A stretch of DNA of 5,891 nucleotides. Source: Halobacteriales archaeon SW_9_67_25 (GTDB lineage: Archaea > Halobacteriota > Halobacteria > Halobacteriales > Haloarculaceae). The position numbers and the translations under genes are program-made. The stretch spans positions 1 through 5,891 of the forward strand of contig PXSU01000024.1 in assembly GCA_003022745.1 (NCBI GenBank). Direction: 5' to 3'. Of the stretch, positions 1-5,834 are shown piece by piece; within the stretch, counting starts at the first letter, position 1; every line of letters starts with the position of its first letter. The notes below the pieces were generated by a model. It searched no databases, was not told the DNA's origin, and worked only from the letters and a program-made list of their open reading frames with translations.

Positions 1-588
1 GACTCCAAAGAACGCAACCTCAAACAGGCCCTGGGCGAAATCGACCGCATGGCCTCCGCGCTCGGCCTCCCCGAGAACGTCCGCGAAACTGCCTCCGTCA
101 TCTACCGCCGCGCGCTGGACGAGGACCTCCTCCCGGGCCGCTCTATCGAGGGGGTCTCGACGGCCTCGCTGTACGCGGCCGCCCGCCAGGCCGGCACGCC
201 CCGCTCGCTCGACGAAATCGAAACCGTCTCCCGCGTCGAGAAAGACGAGATAGCGCGCACGTACCGGTACGTGGTGCGCGAGCTGAGCCTCGAAATCCAG
301 CCGGCCGACCCGAAAAGCTACGTGCCCCGCTTTACTTCCGACCTCGAACTGTCCGAGGAGGTCAAGCGCCGCGCCCGTCAGCTCCTGGACAACGCCAGGG
401 AGGAAGGGGTCCACTCCGGGAAGTCGCCGGTCGGACTCGCGGCAGCCGCAGTCTATGCGGCCTCGCTGCTGACCAACGAGAAAGTCACGCAAAGCGACGT
501 CTCGGAGGTCGCCAGCATCTCCGAGGTCACCATCCGCAACCGCTATCACGAACTCCTCGAGGCCGAGGACAGCGTCCCCGGACTCTGA
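1..588 (+). CDS. tfb: Transcription initiation factor IIB (TFB), C-terminal part, 5'-truncated by window edge
   Basis: TFB bridges TBP, the BRE element beside the TATA box and RNA polymerase during archaeal transcription initiation. The reading frame is open from base 1, so the true start lies upstream and 195 C-terminal residues are seen. These form the two cyclin-like repeats. The first carries GRSIEGVSTASLYAAARQAG (window residues about 47-66). The second carries the parallel GKSPVGLAAAAVYAAS, followed by a helix-turn-helix reading SEVASISEVTIRNRYHELLE near the C-terminus, the part of TFB that contacts the BRE in this family. Family members are about 300-330 residues, so the N-terminal zinc ribbon and B-finger (roughly 120 residues) must lie left of the window. 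The repeats and HTH are intact and the gene ends normally at TGA. Haloarchaea usually encode several TFB paralogues, and which one this is cannot be told from this fragment. The internal ATG at 49 falls inside the first repeat and is not a start. Confidence 0.95.
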   Translation, partial: DSKERNLKQALGEIDRMASALGLPENVRETASVIYRRALDEDLLPGRSIEGVSTASLYAAARQAGTPRSLDEIETVSRVEKDEIARTYRYVVRELSLEIQPADPKSYVPRFTSDLELSEEVKRRARQLLDNAREEGVHSGKSPVGLAAAAVYAASLLTNEKVTQSDVSEVASISEVTIRNRYHELLEAEDSVPGL

Positions 589-620
589 CCCCGGCCGGGT
601 CCGCCCGAACTCCGGGCATA

Positions 621-637
621 CGAGCGTCTGACGCTCG
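621..637 (+). terminator. Short GC stem-loop between TFB and the TbsP-like gene, possible terminator
   Basis: CGAGCGT (621-627) and ACGCTCG (631-637) form a perfect 7-bp stem with a 3-base loop, 33 bp after the TFB stop. No clear T-tract follows (only GTTCCCC), and archaeal termination relies mainly on T-runs, so the function is uncertain. Confidence 0.3.
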
Positions 638-655
638 GTTCCCCGCCGGAGCCGG

Positions 656-667
656 TAAAATTAAATA
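656..667 (+). promoter_or_regulatory. TATA-like promoter of the TbsP-like gene
   Basis: The AT-rich run TAAAATTAAATA is the only such stretch in an otherwise GC-rich spacer. Its centre lies about 33 bp before the ATG at 695. With the usual archaeal spacing of about 25-27 bp this gives a start of transcription a few bases before the ATG, hence a leaderless or near-leaderless mRNA, as is common in haloarchaea. The heptamer AAATACG occurs at 663-669 and again at 678-684, a 15-bp period covering the TATA/start-site interval, which could be an operator. Its role is inferred. Confidence 0.6.
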
Positions 668-694
668 CGGTAATCGGAAATACGTTCGAGTGAG

Positions 695-1510
695 ATGATT
701 CGCTCGAATCAGATCGAAGAGACAGTCGCCGGCGTTCTCTCGGCGGGCACCGAGGGAGCCGAGGACGGTCTGTACCTCGTCAACCCGTCGCGGGACGCTA
801 TCCGGGGTCTGGTCGCGGTGCTCACCGAGACGGACGCACCACCGGCAGTCAGGCTGTTCGCTGCCGAGGGGCCGCTCAAGGACCTCGCCGAGGACTTCCT
901 CGTCGCGAGCACGGTGTCGGACCTGGTCGAATCCGGGACGCTGTCGGTCCGGACGCTCTCGGAGGTGCCCACCAACACGCTCCTTGTCTCAGAGTCGTCC
1001 GTCGTCGCACTGGTCGAGAGCGGCCAGCGGGTCGCCGCGCTCGCCACGACCGACGAGACGTTCGTCGGGGAGACCCGGGAGACATACGAGGCCCGCTGGG
1101 CCGAGGCTGCGACCTTCGGCCTCCGGACCCCGGCCCGGTCGACCGTCATGGAGACGCTCTCGGCGGATATCGGCCCCGACGCGGCCGCCGACTTCGCGGC
1201 CGTCCTCGACGCGCTGGAGGCCGCTCGCGGCAACGGCGATGGCCTGGACGAGGTGACCATCAGCCTCCTCGTGGCGGCCCGGCACAGCGAACTCCTCTAC
1301 GACATCAGCAAGTGGGGCGAGGACATCGGCCTCGCGAGCAAGGCGACCTTCTCCCGGATGAAGTCACAGCTCGAGGAGAGCGGGCTGCTCGATACCGAGA
1401 AAGTCCCTATCGACGTGGGCCGTCCCCGCCTGCGACTGCTCCCCGGGGACGACATCGCCTCGACCGACGCCGACGAACTCGTCGCCACGGCACAGGAGAA
1501 ACTGGCCTAG
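695..1510 (+). CDS. tbsP: TbsP-like transcriptional regulator (DUF5821 family)
   Basis: This 271-residue protein matches my recollection of the haloarchaeal TbsP/DUF5821 family in length and pattern. The Haloferax volcanii member is known as a partner of TrmB in control of gapII and hence of the glycolysis/gluconeogenesis switch. The N-terminal part (about 1-150: MIRSNQIEETVAGVLSAG, then DGLYLVNPSRDAIRGLVAVL) looks like an alpha/beta domain of unknown ligand. A winged helix-turn-helix occupies about 187-250. Its recognition helix lies near KATFSRMKSQLEESGLL (216-232) and its wing near VPIDVGRPRLRLL (237-249), with an Arg/Lys cluster in an otherwise acidic protein. The ATG at 695 is chosen because a TATA-like box sits about 33 bp upstream and the family-like N-terminus begins there; the preceding GAGTGAG is only a weak Shine-Dalgarno. 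It is probably transcribed separately from TFB. Family assignment is from memory of the family pattern; regulatory targets in this organism are unknown. Confidence 0.8.
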   Translation: MIRSNQIEETVAGVLSAGTEGAEDGLYLVNPSRDAIRGLVAVLTETDAPPAVRLFAAEGPLKDLAEDFLVASTVSDLVESGTLSVRTLSEVPTNTLLVSESSVVALVESGQRVAALATTDETFVGETRETYEARWAEAATFGLRTPARSTVMETLSADIGPDAAADFAAVLDALEAARGNGDGLDEVTISLLVAARHSELLYDISKWGEDIGLASKATFSRMKSQLEESGLLDTEKVPIDVGRPRLRLLPGDDIASTDADELVATAQEKLA

Positions 1511-1540
1511 AGTTTTCCGCCACCCCGCCGTGTGACCGGT

Positions 1541-3241
1541 ATGACAGTCGAACTCGTCGGCTCCGGACCGGGTGTCGCGGCCGTTCGGGCGGCCCTCGAA
1601 GACGTCGGCAGCGAGGTCGTCGCCAGGGACGTCGGTGACCTCGGCGAGTCGGACCTCGCCGTCGTGGTCGGGCAGGCCGGCGACGCCGTCTTCGAGCGGG
1701 CAAACGAGCACGCCCTCGCGGTCGACCTGCCGTGGTTCGCCGTGGAACTCGGCGGCGTCGGCTCCGTCCCCGTCACCGACGCTGCAGTCGCCGGGTTCGG
1801 GCCGGATTCGGGCTGTTACGAGTGTCTCAGCGGCCGCGTGAGTGCGAACCTCGACCCCGACGCGGACCCTGCCGCGGCGCCGCCGGCACACACCGCCCGC
1901 TTTGCCGGTGCCATCGCCGGCCGCGAAGCGGCACGGTACGTCGCCGGCGGCGAGGCGCAGTTCGGTCGCGTCACCGAGGTCCCCCACGCCACCCGCGAGT
2001 TCCTCCCCCTGCCGGACTGTGCCTGTGGCACGCGCCCCGAGCGCGCGCTCGACCGAGCCGACGCCGACCGGGATGTCGAGGCGGCACTGGCCCGCGCCGA
2101 GCGGGCCATCGACGACCGCCTGGGCCTCGTGGCCGAGGTCGGCGAGGCCGAGTCCTTCCCCGCACCCTACTACCTCGCCCGGACCTGCGACACGGCGGAG
2201 TTCAGCGACGTCAGCGCCAGCCGGGAGGCGGCCGGCGTGGCACCCGAGTGGGACGCTGCCTTCATGAAGGCGCTCGGCGAGGGTTTCGAGCGGTACTGTG
2301 CCGGCGTCTACCGGGCAGGGACCTTCGAGACGGGGCCGCCCGGCGCGGTCCCCGACGCCGTCCTCCCGTCGGCATTCGTCTGTGAGGGGGCGCCCGACGC
2401 CGACGCCGAGCGCGGGTGGGTTCGCGGCGAGGACCTCGCGACCGGCGAGCATGTCCACCTGCCCGCCGAGTTCGTCTTCTATCCGCCGCCAGAAAGGGAG
2501 TGTCGACCCCCGACGACCACCGGACTGGGACTCGGCAACTCCGGTGTGGGGGCGCTGCTCGCGGGGCTGACCGAGGTCGTCGAGCGCGACGCGACGATGC
2601 TGTCGTGGTACTCCACGTTCGAGCCCCTGGGACTCTCGGTCGCGGATCCGGAATACGAGACGCTCGCGGCCCGCGCCCGCTCGGAAGACCTCTCTGTAAC
2701 GGCGCTTTTGGTCACCCAGGACGTCGACGTCCCTGTCGTGGCGGTGGCGGTCCACCGGGAGGAGTGGCCGGCGTTCGCGCTCGGTTCCGACGCCGACCTC
2801 GACCCCGCGCGGGCGGCGCGGTCGGCCCTGGCCGAGGCCCTCCAGAACTGGATGGAACTGCGCGGGATGGGCCCCGAGCGCGCGGGCGAGGCCACGGGTG
2901 CCATCGGCCGGTACGCCGAGTTCCCGCCCGCGGTGCAGTCGCTGGTCGAGCCGCCCTCTGTCGTCCCCGCCGAGTCCGTCGGACCCGAGGACCCGCCGAC
3001 TGGCCGGGCGGCCCTTGACGCTGTTCTGGACGCGCTTGCGGCAGCCGACATGGACGCCTACGCCGCGAGGACTACCACGCGGGACGTCGCACAACTGGGC
3101 TTCGAGGCCGTCCGCGTGCTGGTGCCGCGCGCCCAGCCGCTGTTTTTCGGCGACCCCTACTTCGGCGAGCGTGCCGAGACAGTGCCAGCGTCGCTGGGTT
3201 TCGAGCCGGAACTGGACCGGGAACATCACCCGTTCCCGTGA
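1541..3241 (+). CDS. YcaO-domain protein with N-terminal E1/ThiF-like zinc-binding region
   Basis: YcaO enzymes use ATP to activate a peptide backbone amide, making azolines in TOMM/RiPP biosynthesis or thioamides, for example on methanogen McrA. Starting at ATG 1541 the protein has 566 residues. The first 200 or so resemble the E1-like partner of cyclodehydratases: a nucleotide-fold-like GSGPGVAAV (7-15) and a probable zinc site of C92-x2-C95 with C160-x-C162. The YcaO domain follows, with ALGEGFERY (244-252; E247, E250 and R251 fit the ATP/Mg motif), TGLGLGNSGVGALLAGLTEVVERDA (326-351 region; E345, E348) and ALAEALQNWMELRG (429-442; E432, Q435). The chain ends in HHPFP, matching the proline-rich C-terminus typical of azoline-forming YcaOs. 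All key motifs look intact. A GTG in frame at 1532 could add three residues; ATG is preferred. It begins 30 bp after the regulator gene and may be co-transcribed, though a weak AGTTTTCC lies about 27 bp before the ATG. No precursor peptide, TfuA or azoline dehydrogenase is visible nearby, so the substrate is unknown. Confidence 0.88.
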   Translation: MTVELVGSGPGVAAVRAALEDVGSEVVARDVGDLGESDLAVVVGQAGDAVFERANEHALAVDLPWFAVELGGVGSVPVTDAAVAGFGPDSGCYECLSGRVSANLDPDADPAAAPPAHTARFAGAIAGREAARYVAGGEAQFGRVTEVPHATREFLPLPDCACGTRPERALDRADADRDVEAALARAERAIDDRLGLVAEVGEAESFPAPYYLARTCDTAEFSDVSASREAAGVAPEWDAAFMKALGEGFERYCAGVYRAGTFETGPPGAVPDAVLPSAFVCEGAPDADAERGWVRGEDLATGEHVHLPAEFVFYPPPERECRPPTTTGLGLGNSGVGALLAGLTEVVERDATMLSWYSTFEPLGLSVADPEYETLAARARSEDLSVTALLVTQDVDVPVVAVAVHREEWPAFALGSDADLDPARAARSALAEALQNWMELRGMGPERAGEATGAIGRYAEFPPAVQSLVEPPSVVPAESVGPEDPPTGRAALDAVLDALAAADMDAYAARTTTRDVAQLGFEAVRVLVPRAQPLFFGDPYFGERAETVPASLGFEPELDREHHPFP

Positions 3242-3323
3242 CCGCCGCCGGGAAGAAACTCACACTGGGCGGCCGGCATCGGCGAGGAGTTGCCCTGGTC
3301 GTGACTGCTGTGAGCGGGGGTCC

Positions 3324-4472
3324 CTAGATGCCCAGCGTCACGCGGACCATGTCCCGCGTCCCGGGACCGAGGCCGACCGCCACAATCGCGACCAGCAACA
3401 TCACCGCATAGCGGGGGCTCTCCTCGATGAACTGTTCGTCGAAGACCGCGAGGATCGCGACCGCGACGACTATCTTGACGACCAGAAACGTCCAAGAGTC
3501 ACCGACAATGGCCGTCAGCGCGGCGGGCTGGACGGCGGTGGTGACGTCGATGATGATGCGGTTGACGACGTGTTTGGGCGTGTACGCGCCGACGCCGAAG
3601 AGGTGGGTCCAGTCCGAGGCGATGACGTTCGCGACGCCGTCGACGGCGTGTGCCCAGACCACGACCAGTCCCATGTAACCCGTCCCGGCGTGGATCGATG
3701 GCCTGTACCGGTCGACTGCAGTGTAGACGCCGTAGGCGATTGCCGTCGCCAGCCCCATCGTGAGGACGAACACCATCGGGTTCCAGCCCACGTAGTCGGT
3801 CGTCGCCGCGAGCACGACCAGATACAGCGTCGTGACCGCGAGAACGGCCCCGCCGACGAGGCGGAGGGGGTCGTAGTAGTTCTCGACGCGACCGGTCCGG
3901 GCCAGCCAGATGCTCGCGAGGATGGCCCCCAGCGTGACGAAAAACACCGTGAAATAGATGAATGGGCTGATGATGAGCCCGCTCCAGGGGAGGTCGACCG
4001 GCGGCTGGACGCCCGCCCGGCGGGCCGAGACGAACGAGTCCTCGACGGCCCGGAGTACCCCGCCAAAGAGCATGAACGGGACCAGCGCGAAAAAGAACTG
4101 GCGGTAGGGCTCCAGGTCCAGCCGCTGGAGGATGAAGTACACCCCCACGAGCATGAACACGAGCACGACCATGTACCCGACCGTGGAGACGGTGGTGTAG
4201 CCGGGGACCGCGACGAAGTGCTCGGGGACGCGCGCACAGCCGCCGGCCGCCTGTCCGGGGACGACGCTGCCACTCGAGCGCACGTAGACGAGACAGGACT
4301 CGCCCAGTCCGTCGGCCACGACGGGGCCCCAGAAGTACCGCCACAGGAACCCCCAGTAGACCCGTTCGGTGAACGCGGCGGCACTCCCTGCGACGGTCGC
4401 TACGCCCCCGACCAGCGGTCGCGTGTGCCCCCCGTACACGCTCGTCGCCGGTCGGTTTCGGTCAGTCACCAT
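3324..4472 (-). CDS. DUF63 family polytopic membrane protein
   Basis: The 382-residue protein is an integral membrane protein of the archaeal DUF63 family, whose function is not known. Recognisable family features are ERVYWGFLWRYFWGPVVAD (36-54), GYTTVSTVGY (91-100), the segment LFGGVLRAVEDSF (135-147) and WAHAVDGVANVIASDW (273-288). Hydrophobic segments at about 97-117, 126-144, 164-190, 205-222, 231-252, 262-284, 309-321, 328-344 and 354-369 suggest eight or nine membrane spans. ATG 4472 is preferred because the recognisable family sequence starts within its first 40 residues. Longer upstream reading in this frame is Arg/Trp/Ser-rich and lies inside the phosphatase gene, so it is not coding. 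The start region overlaps the phosphatase stop by 11 bp, implying co-transcription and probable translational coupling. A GTG directly upstream (4475) and one directly downstream (4469) are alternatives. The gene converges with the YcaO gene across 82 bp, where only a weak minus-strand TTTCTTCC pyrimidine run is seen. Confidence 0.88.
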   Translation of the reverse strand: MVTDRNRPATSVYGGHTRPLVGGVATVAGSAAAFTERVYWGFLWRYFWGPVVADGLGESCLVYVRSSGSVVPGQAAGGCARVPEHFVAVPGYTTVSTVGYMVVLVFMLVGVYFILQRLDLEPYRQFFFALVPFMLFGGVLRAVEDSFVSARRAGVQPPVDLPWSGLIISPFIYFTVFFVTLGAILASIWLARTGRVENYYDPLRLVGGAVLAVTTLYLVVLAATTDYVGWNPMVFVLTMGLATAIAYGVYTAVDRYRPSIHAGTGYMGLVVVWAHAVDGVANVIASDWTHLFGVGAYTPKHVVNRIIIDVTTAVQPAALTAIVGDSWTFLVVKIVVAVAILAVFDEQFIEESPRYAVMLLVAIVAVGLGPGTRDMVRVTLGI

Positions 4473-5292
4473 CACTCGTTCCGGCCCGGGCCGCCGCCAG
4501 GACAGCCTCGTGTGCCTGTCCGTTCGAGACGACCAGCCCCTCGCTGTCGTGGGTCCAGGGACCGCCGTCGACGTCGGTAACTGTGCCGCCGGCCCCGCGG
4601 ACCAGGTGGACGCCGACCAGCGAGTCCCACGGGTGCGGGCGGGCTGGCATGAACGCCGCGTCCAGCGTCCCGGCGGCGACGAGCGCGAGCGTGCCCTGCA
4701 TCGACCCCATCCGCCGGACGTCGCCGAACGTCTCCGCACTCGTCCGGAACAGCGCCGCGTGCTCGTCGCCCTTGCCCATCGGCCACCACCCCAGGAGTCC
4801 GACCGCAAACGTGCCCGGGTCCGTGCGCTCGCTGACCGTCACCGTGGTCCCGTTGCGGGTGGTGTCCCCGCCACCGGCAGCGTAGACGTCCCCGAGTGCG
4901 GGGAAGTACGTCGCTCCGGCGACCGGGACGCCGTCGACGACGGCCGCGACGCAACTCGTCCAGAAGCGCGCCCCCCGGACGAAGTTCGCGGTCCCGTCGA
5001 TGGGGTCGACGACCCACGCCGGCCCCGACGGCGGCACCGACTTGCGGGTCTCCGTGTCCCTATCGACCCCCGGCGGGAGGGCGTCCTCCTCGCAGACGAG
5101 CGCGTCGTCCGGATACGCCTCGCGGATGGTGGCGACGACCTGCTCCTGTGCCTCGCGGTCCGTCGCAGTCACCAGGTCGTTCTTGTCGGCCTTGGTCTCG
5201 ACGTCCAGCGTCGACCGGTACTGCTCGCGTGCGACCACCCCGCCCGCGCATGCCGCCCGCTCTGCCACCGCTGCCCGGTGCGTGGTATCCAT
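4462..5292 (-). CDS. Inositol monophosphatase family protein
   Basis: This 276-residue protein has the length and ordered motifs of the Mg-dependent, lithium-sensitive sugar-phosphatase superfamily. It shows NDLVTATDREAQEQV (38-52), the metal-binding acidic site CEED (67-70; usually GEE), DPIDGTANF (96-104; D96 and D99 bind metal), and the C-terminal signature HPWDSLVGVHLVRGAGGTVTD (220-240; D223 binds metal). Archaeal members hydrolyse myo-inositol-1-phosphate and often fructose-1,6-bisphosphate too; others act on PAP. The sequence does not settle the substrate. The usual Gly before the Glu pair is Cys67 here, which should not remove metal ligands. The start at 5292 is supported by GGAG on the minus strand three bases before the ATG. 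No TATA-like box lies immediately upstream, so transcription probably comes from the promoter of the small ORF upstream. Its 3' end overlaps the DUF63 start. Confidence 0.93.
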   Translation of the reverse strand: MDTTHRAAVAERAACAGGVVAREQYRSTLDVETKADKNDLVTATDREAQEQVVATIREAYPDDALVCEEDALPPGVDRDTETRKSVPPSGPAWVVDPIDGTANFVRGARFWTSCVAAVVDGVPVAGATYFPALGDVYAAGGGDTTRNGTTVTVSERTDPGTFAVGLLGWWPMGKGDEHAALFRTSAETFGDVRRMGSMQGTLALVAAGTLDAAFMPARPHPWDSLVGVHLVRGAGGTVTDVDGGPWTHDSEGLVVSNGQAHEAVLAAARAGTSDGD

Positions 5293-5295
5293 ACA

Positions 5296-5299
5296 CTCC
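5296..5299 (-). promoter_or_regulatory. Shine-Dalgarno GGAG before the inositol monophosphatase gene
   Basis: On the minus strand GGAG sits three bases before the ATG at 5292, a short but workable spacing. Many haloarchaeal first cistrons are leaderless, so a Shine-Dalgarno together with the absence of a nearby TATA box suggests that this is an internal cistron of a longer transcript. Confidence 0.45.
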
Positions 5300-5337
5300 G
5301 CTCGTTCGCCCCGGCTGTTAGGGCCGTCGCTTCGCGG

Positions 5338-5466
5338 TCACGTCTCTATCCGGTGGCTCAACACCGCCTCCTCGTGCTCGCTGAACTGCGTCTGGTCGCT
5401 TTCCGTCCCGACCGATGGCACGAGCGGTGCGCCCGTGTTTTCCGCGTCCGTGTAGTGTTCGTACAT
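5338..5466 (-). CDS. Small hypothetical protein (42 aa), possible first cistron of the phosphatase operon
   Basis: From ATG 5466 the frame gives a 42-residue acidic, hydrophilic protein (MYEHYTDAENTGAPLV at the start, SHRIET at the end), of a composition typical of haloarchaeal cytoplasmic proteins. Third codon positions are mostly G or C from here on (TAC, CAC, TAC, ACG, GAC, GCG). Codons further upstream in the same frame are richer in A/T, and that stretch is His/Arg-rich, so a start at 5634 is unlikely. ATG 5496 (52 aa, beginning MIYHGGTTPAM) is a second possibility. A TATA-like box at 5527-5539 predicts a start of transcription near 5506. The stop lies 45 bp before the phosphatase ATG on the same strand. 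I see no domain, zinc motif or signal peptide. It may also be the remnant 3' end of a longer gene broken by the repeat region to its right, or chance open frame. Confidence 0.4.
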   Translation of the reverse strand: MYEHYTDAENTGAPLVPSVGTESDQTQFSEHEEAVLSHRIET

Positions 5467-5483
5467 GGCTGGTGTCGTACCAC

Positions 5484-5497
5484 CATGATAGATCATG
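5484..5497. repeat. Perfect palindrome CATGAT-AG-ATCATG
   Basis: Two 6-bp arms (5484-5489 and 5492-5497) are separated by 2 bp. CACCAT (5481-5486) and ATGGTG (5498-5503) give an offset second pairing. It lies just downstream of the predicted transcription start for the minus-strand small ORF and could be an operator or a small hairpin in the 5' leader. Confidence 0.45.
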
Positions 5498-5526
5498 ATG
5501 GTGTGTCCATGACTTGGACTGCCCCG

Positions 5527-5539
5527 TAATAAATATAAT
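5527..5539 (-). promoter_or_regulatory. TATA-like box for the leftward small ORF/phosphatase transcript
   Basis: On the minus strand the run reads ATTATATTTATTA, the most AT-rich stretch in the window and a good fit to a haloarchaeal TATA element. Standard spacing puts the transcription start near 5506, giving a leader of about 40 nt to ATG 5466 or about 10 nt to ATG 5496. No other convincing TATA box precedes the phosphatase gene on this strand. Since the run is AT-rich on both strands, rightward use cannot be excluded. Confidence 0.5.
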
Positions 5540-5613
5540 GATCGATGGTGTCGTTTGTCGGTATCCGCCAGGTGACAGTGCCGGTGGTTGATACTGTCGG
5601 CTGTAAGCCCGTG

Positions 5614-5695
5614 ATACGGATTGCTGTAGTTCATTACTGGATCGACCGCAGTACTGCGTGCGGTCGACCTGGAAAATAGCTACAGCAATCCGTAT
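5614..5695. repeat. Perfect 16-bp inverted repeat with an inner palindrome
   Basis: ATACGGATTGCTGTAG (5614-5629) is exactly inverted at 5680-5695, separated by 50 bp. Inside, TCGACCGCA (5642-5650) pairs with TGCGGTCGA (5659-5667), and CGCAGTACTGCG (5647-5658) is itself a 12-bp palindrome, so the block could fold as a two-tier hairpin or cruciform. A 16-bp perfect match is far beyond chance here. The arms could be insertion-sequence or MITE terminal repeats, two element ends meeting after an excision, or a binding site. No obvious target-site duplication flanks the arms (GTG on the left, GAG on the right). Confidence 0.8.
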
Positions 5696-5737
5696 GAGTG
5701 ATTTCGACCCCCCGCTGGGCCGAACATCTTCACGTAG

Positions 5738-5743
5738 TTATAT
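5738..5743 (+). promoter_or_regulatory. Possible rightward TATA box (TTATAT)
   Basis: TTATAT sits in GTAGTTATATCCG and would direct transcription from about 5766 into the repeated GCGAGGGAAG and tRNA-like region at the right edge. ATGs at 5752 and 5759 lie too close to the box to be read from such a transcript. No following gene can be confirmed before the window ends. Confidence 0.25.
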
Positions 5744-5768
5744 CCGACAGTATGAGGCATGGAAGTTC

Positions 5769-5834
5769 GCGAGGGAAGACCGCTCCCGTCCGGGGCCATT
5801 CGGGGGGTAACCCTGCGGCGTGGTGCGAGGGAAG
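5769..5834 (+). repeat. Direct repeat GCGAGGGAAG, two copies
   Basis: The exact 10-mer occurs at 5769-5778 and 5825-5834, 56 bp apart. The related GGGAAGAC occurs at 5773-5780 and 5848-5855. The second 10-mer copy forms the acceptor-stem-like part of the tRNA-like segment, so the first copy could be a duplication or recombination trace of the same sequence. Confidence 0.5.

Larger units (their letters stand above)
5591..5753. repeat. Outer 10-bp inverted pair flanking the 16-bp inverted repeat
   Basis: ATACTGTCGG (5591-5600) is the exact reverse complement of CCGACAGTAT (5744-5753). The pair brackets the 16-bp inverted repeat at 5614-5695, but asymmetrically (13 bp on the left, 48 bp on the right). 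A single chance 10-bp match in a region this size is possible, so it is weaker evidence than the 16-bp pair. Confidence 0.45.

Noticed and set aside
1364..3229. A 621-residue open frame on the minus strand, opposite the YcaO gene
   Set aside because: It is the antisense shadow of the YcaO gene in GC-rich DNA, with no recognisable domain. The plus-strand frame carries clear YcaO motifs.
3242..3323. Possible RiPP precursor peptide next to the YcaO gene
   Set aside because: The 82-bp convergent gap shows no start-to-stop frame with a Cys/Ser/Thr-rich core.
2898..4580. A 560-residue open frame on the plus strand crossing the end of the YcaO gene and the antisense of DUF63
   Set aside because: It spans two unrelated genes on opposite strands and has Arg/Asp/Pro-rich low-complexity composition and no domain, so it is a high-GC artefact.
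4473..4808. N-terminal extension of the DUF63 frame to 4808
   Set aside because: The extra residues are Arg/Ser/Trp-rich, overlap the phosphatase gene fully, and precede the recognisable DUF63 N-terminus.
4369..5529. A 386-residue open frame on the plus strand, opposite the phosphatase gene
   Set aside because: It is a shadow of the phosphatase gene, which has complete catalytic motifs on the minus strand.
5467..5634. Extension of the small minus-strand ORF to ATG 5634 (98 aa)
   Set aside because: The added part is His/Arg-rich with A/T-rich codon third positions, runs through the TATA-like box, and starts in the spacer of the 16-bp inverted repeat.
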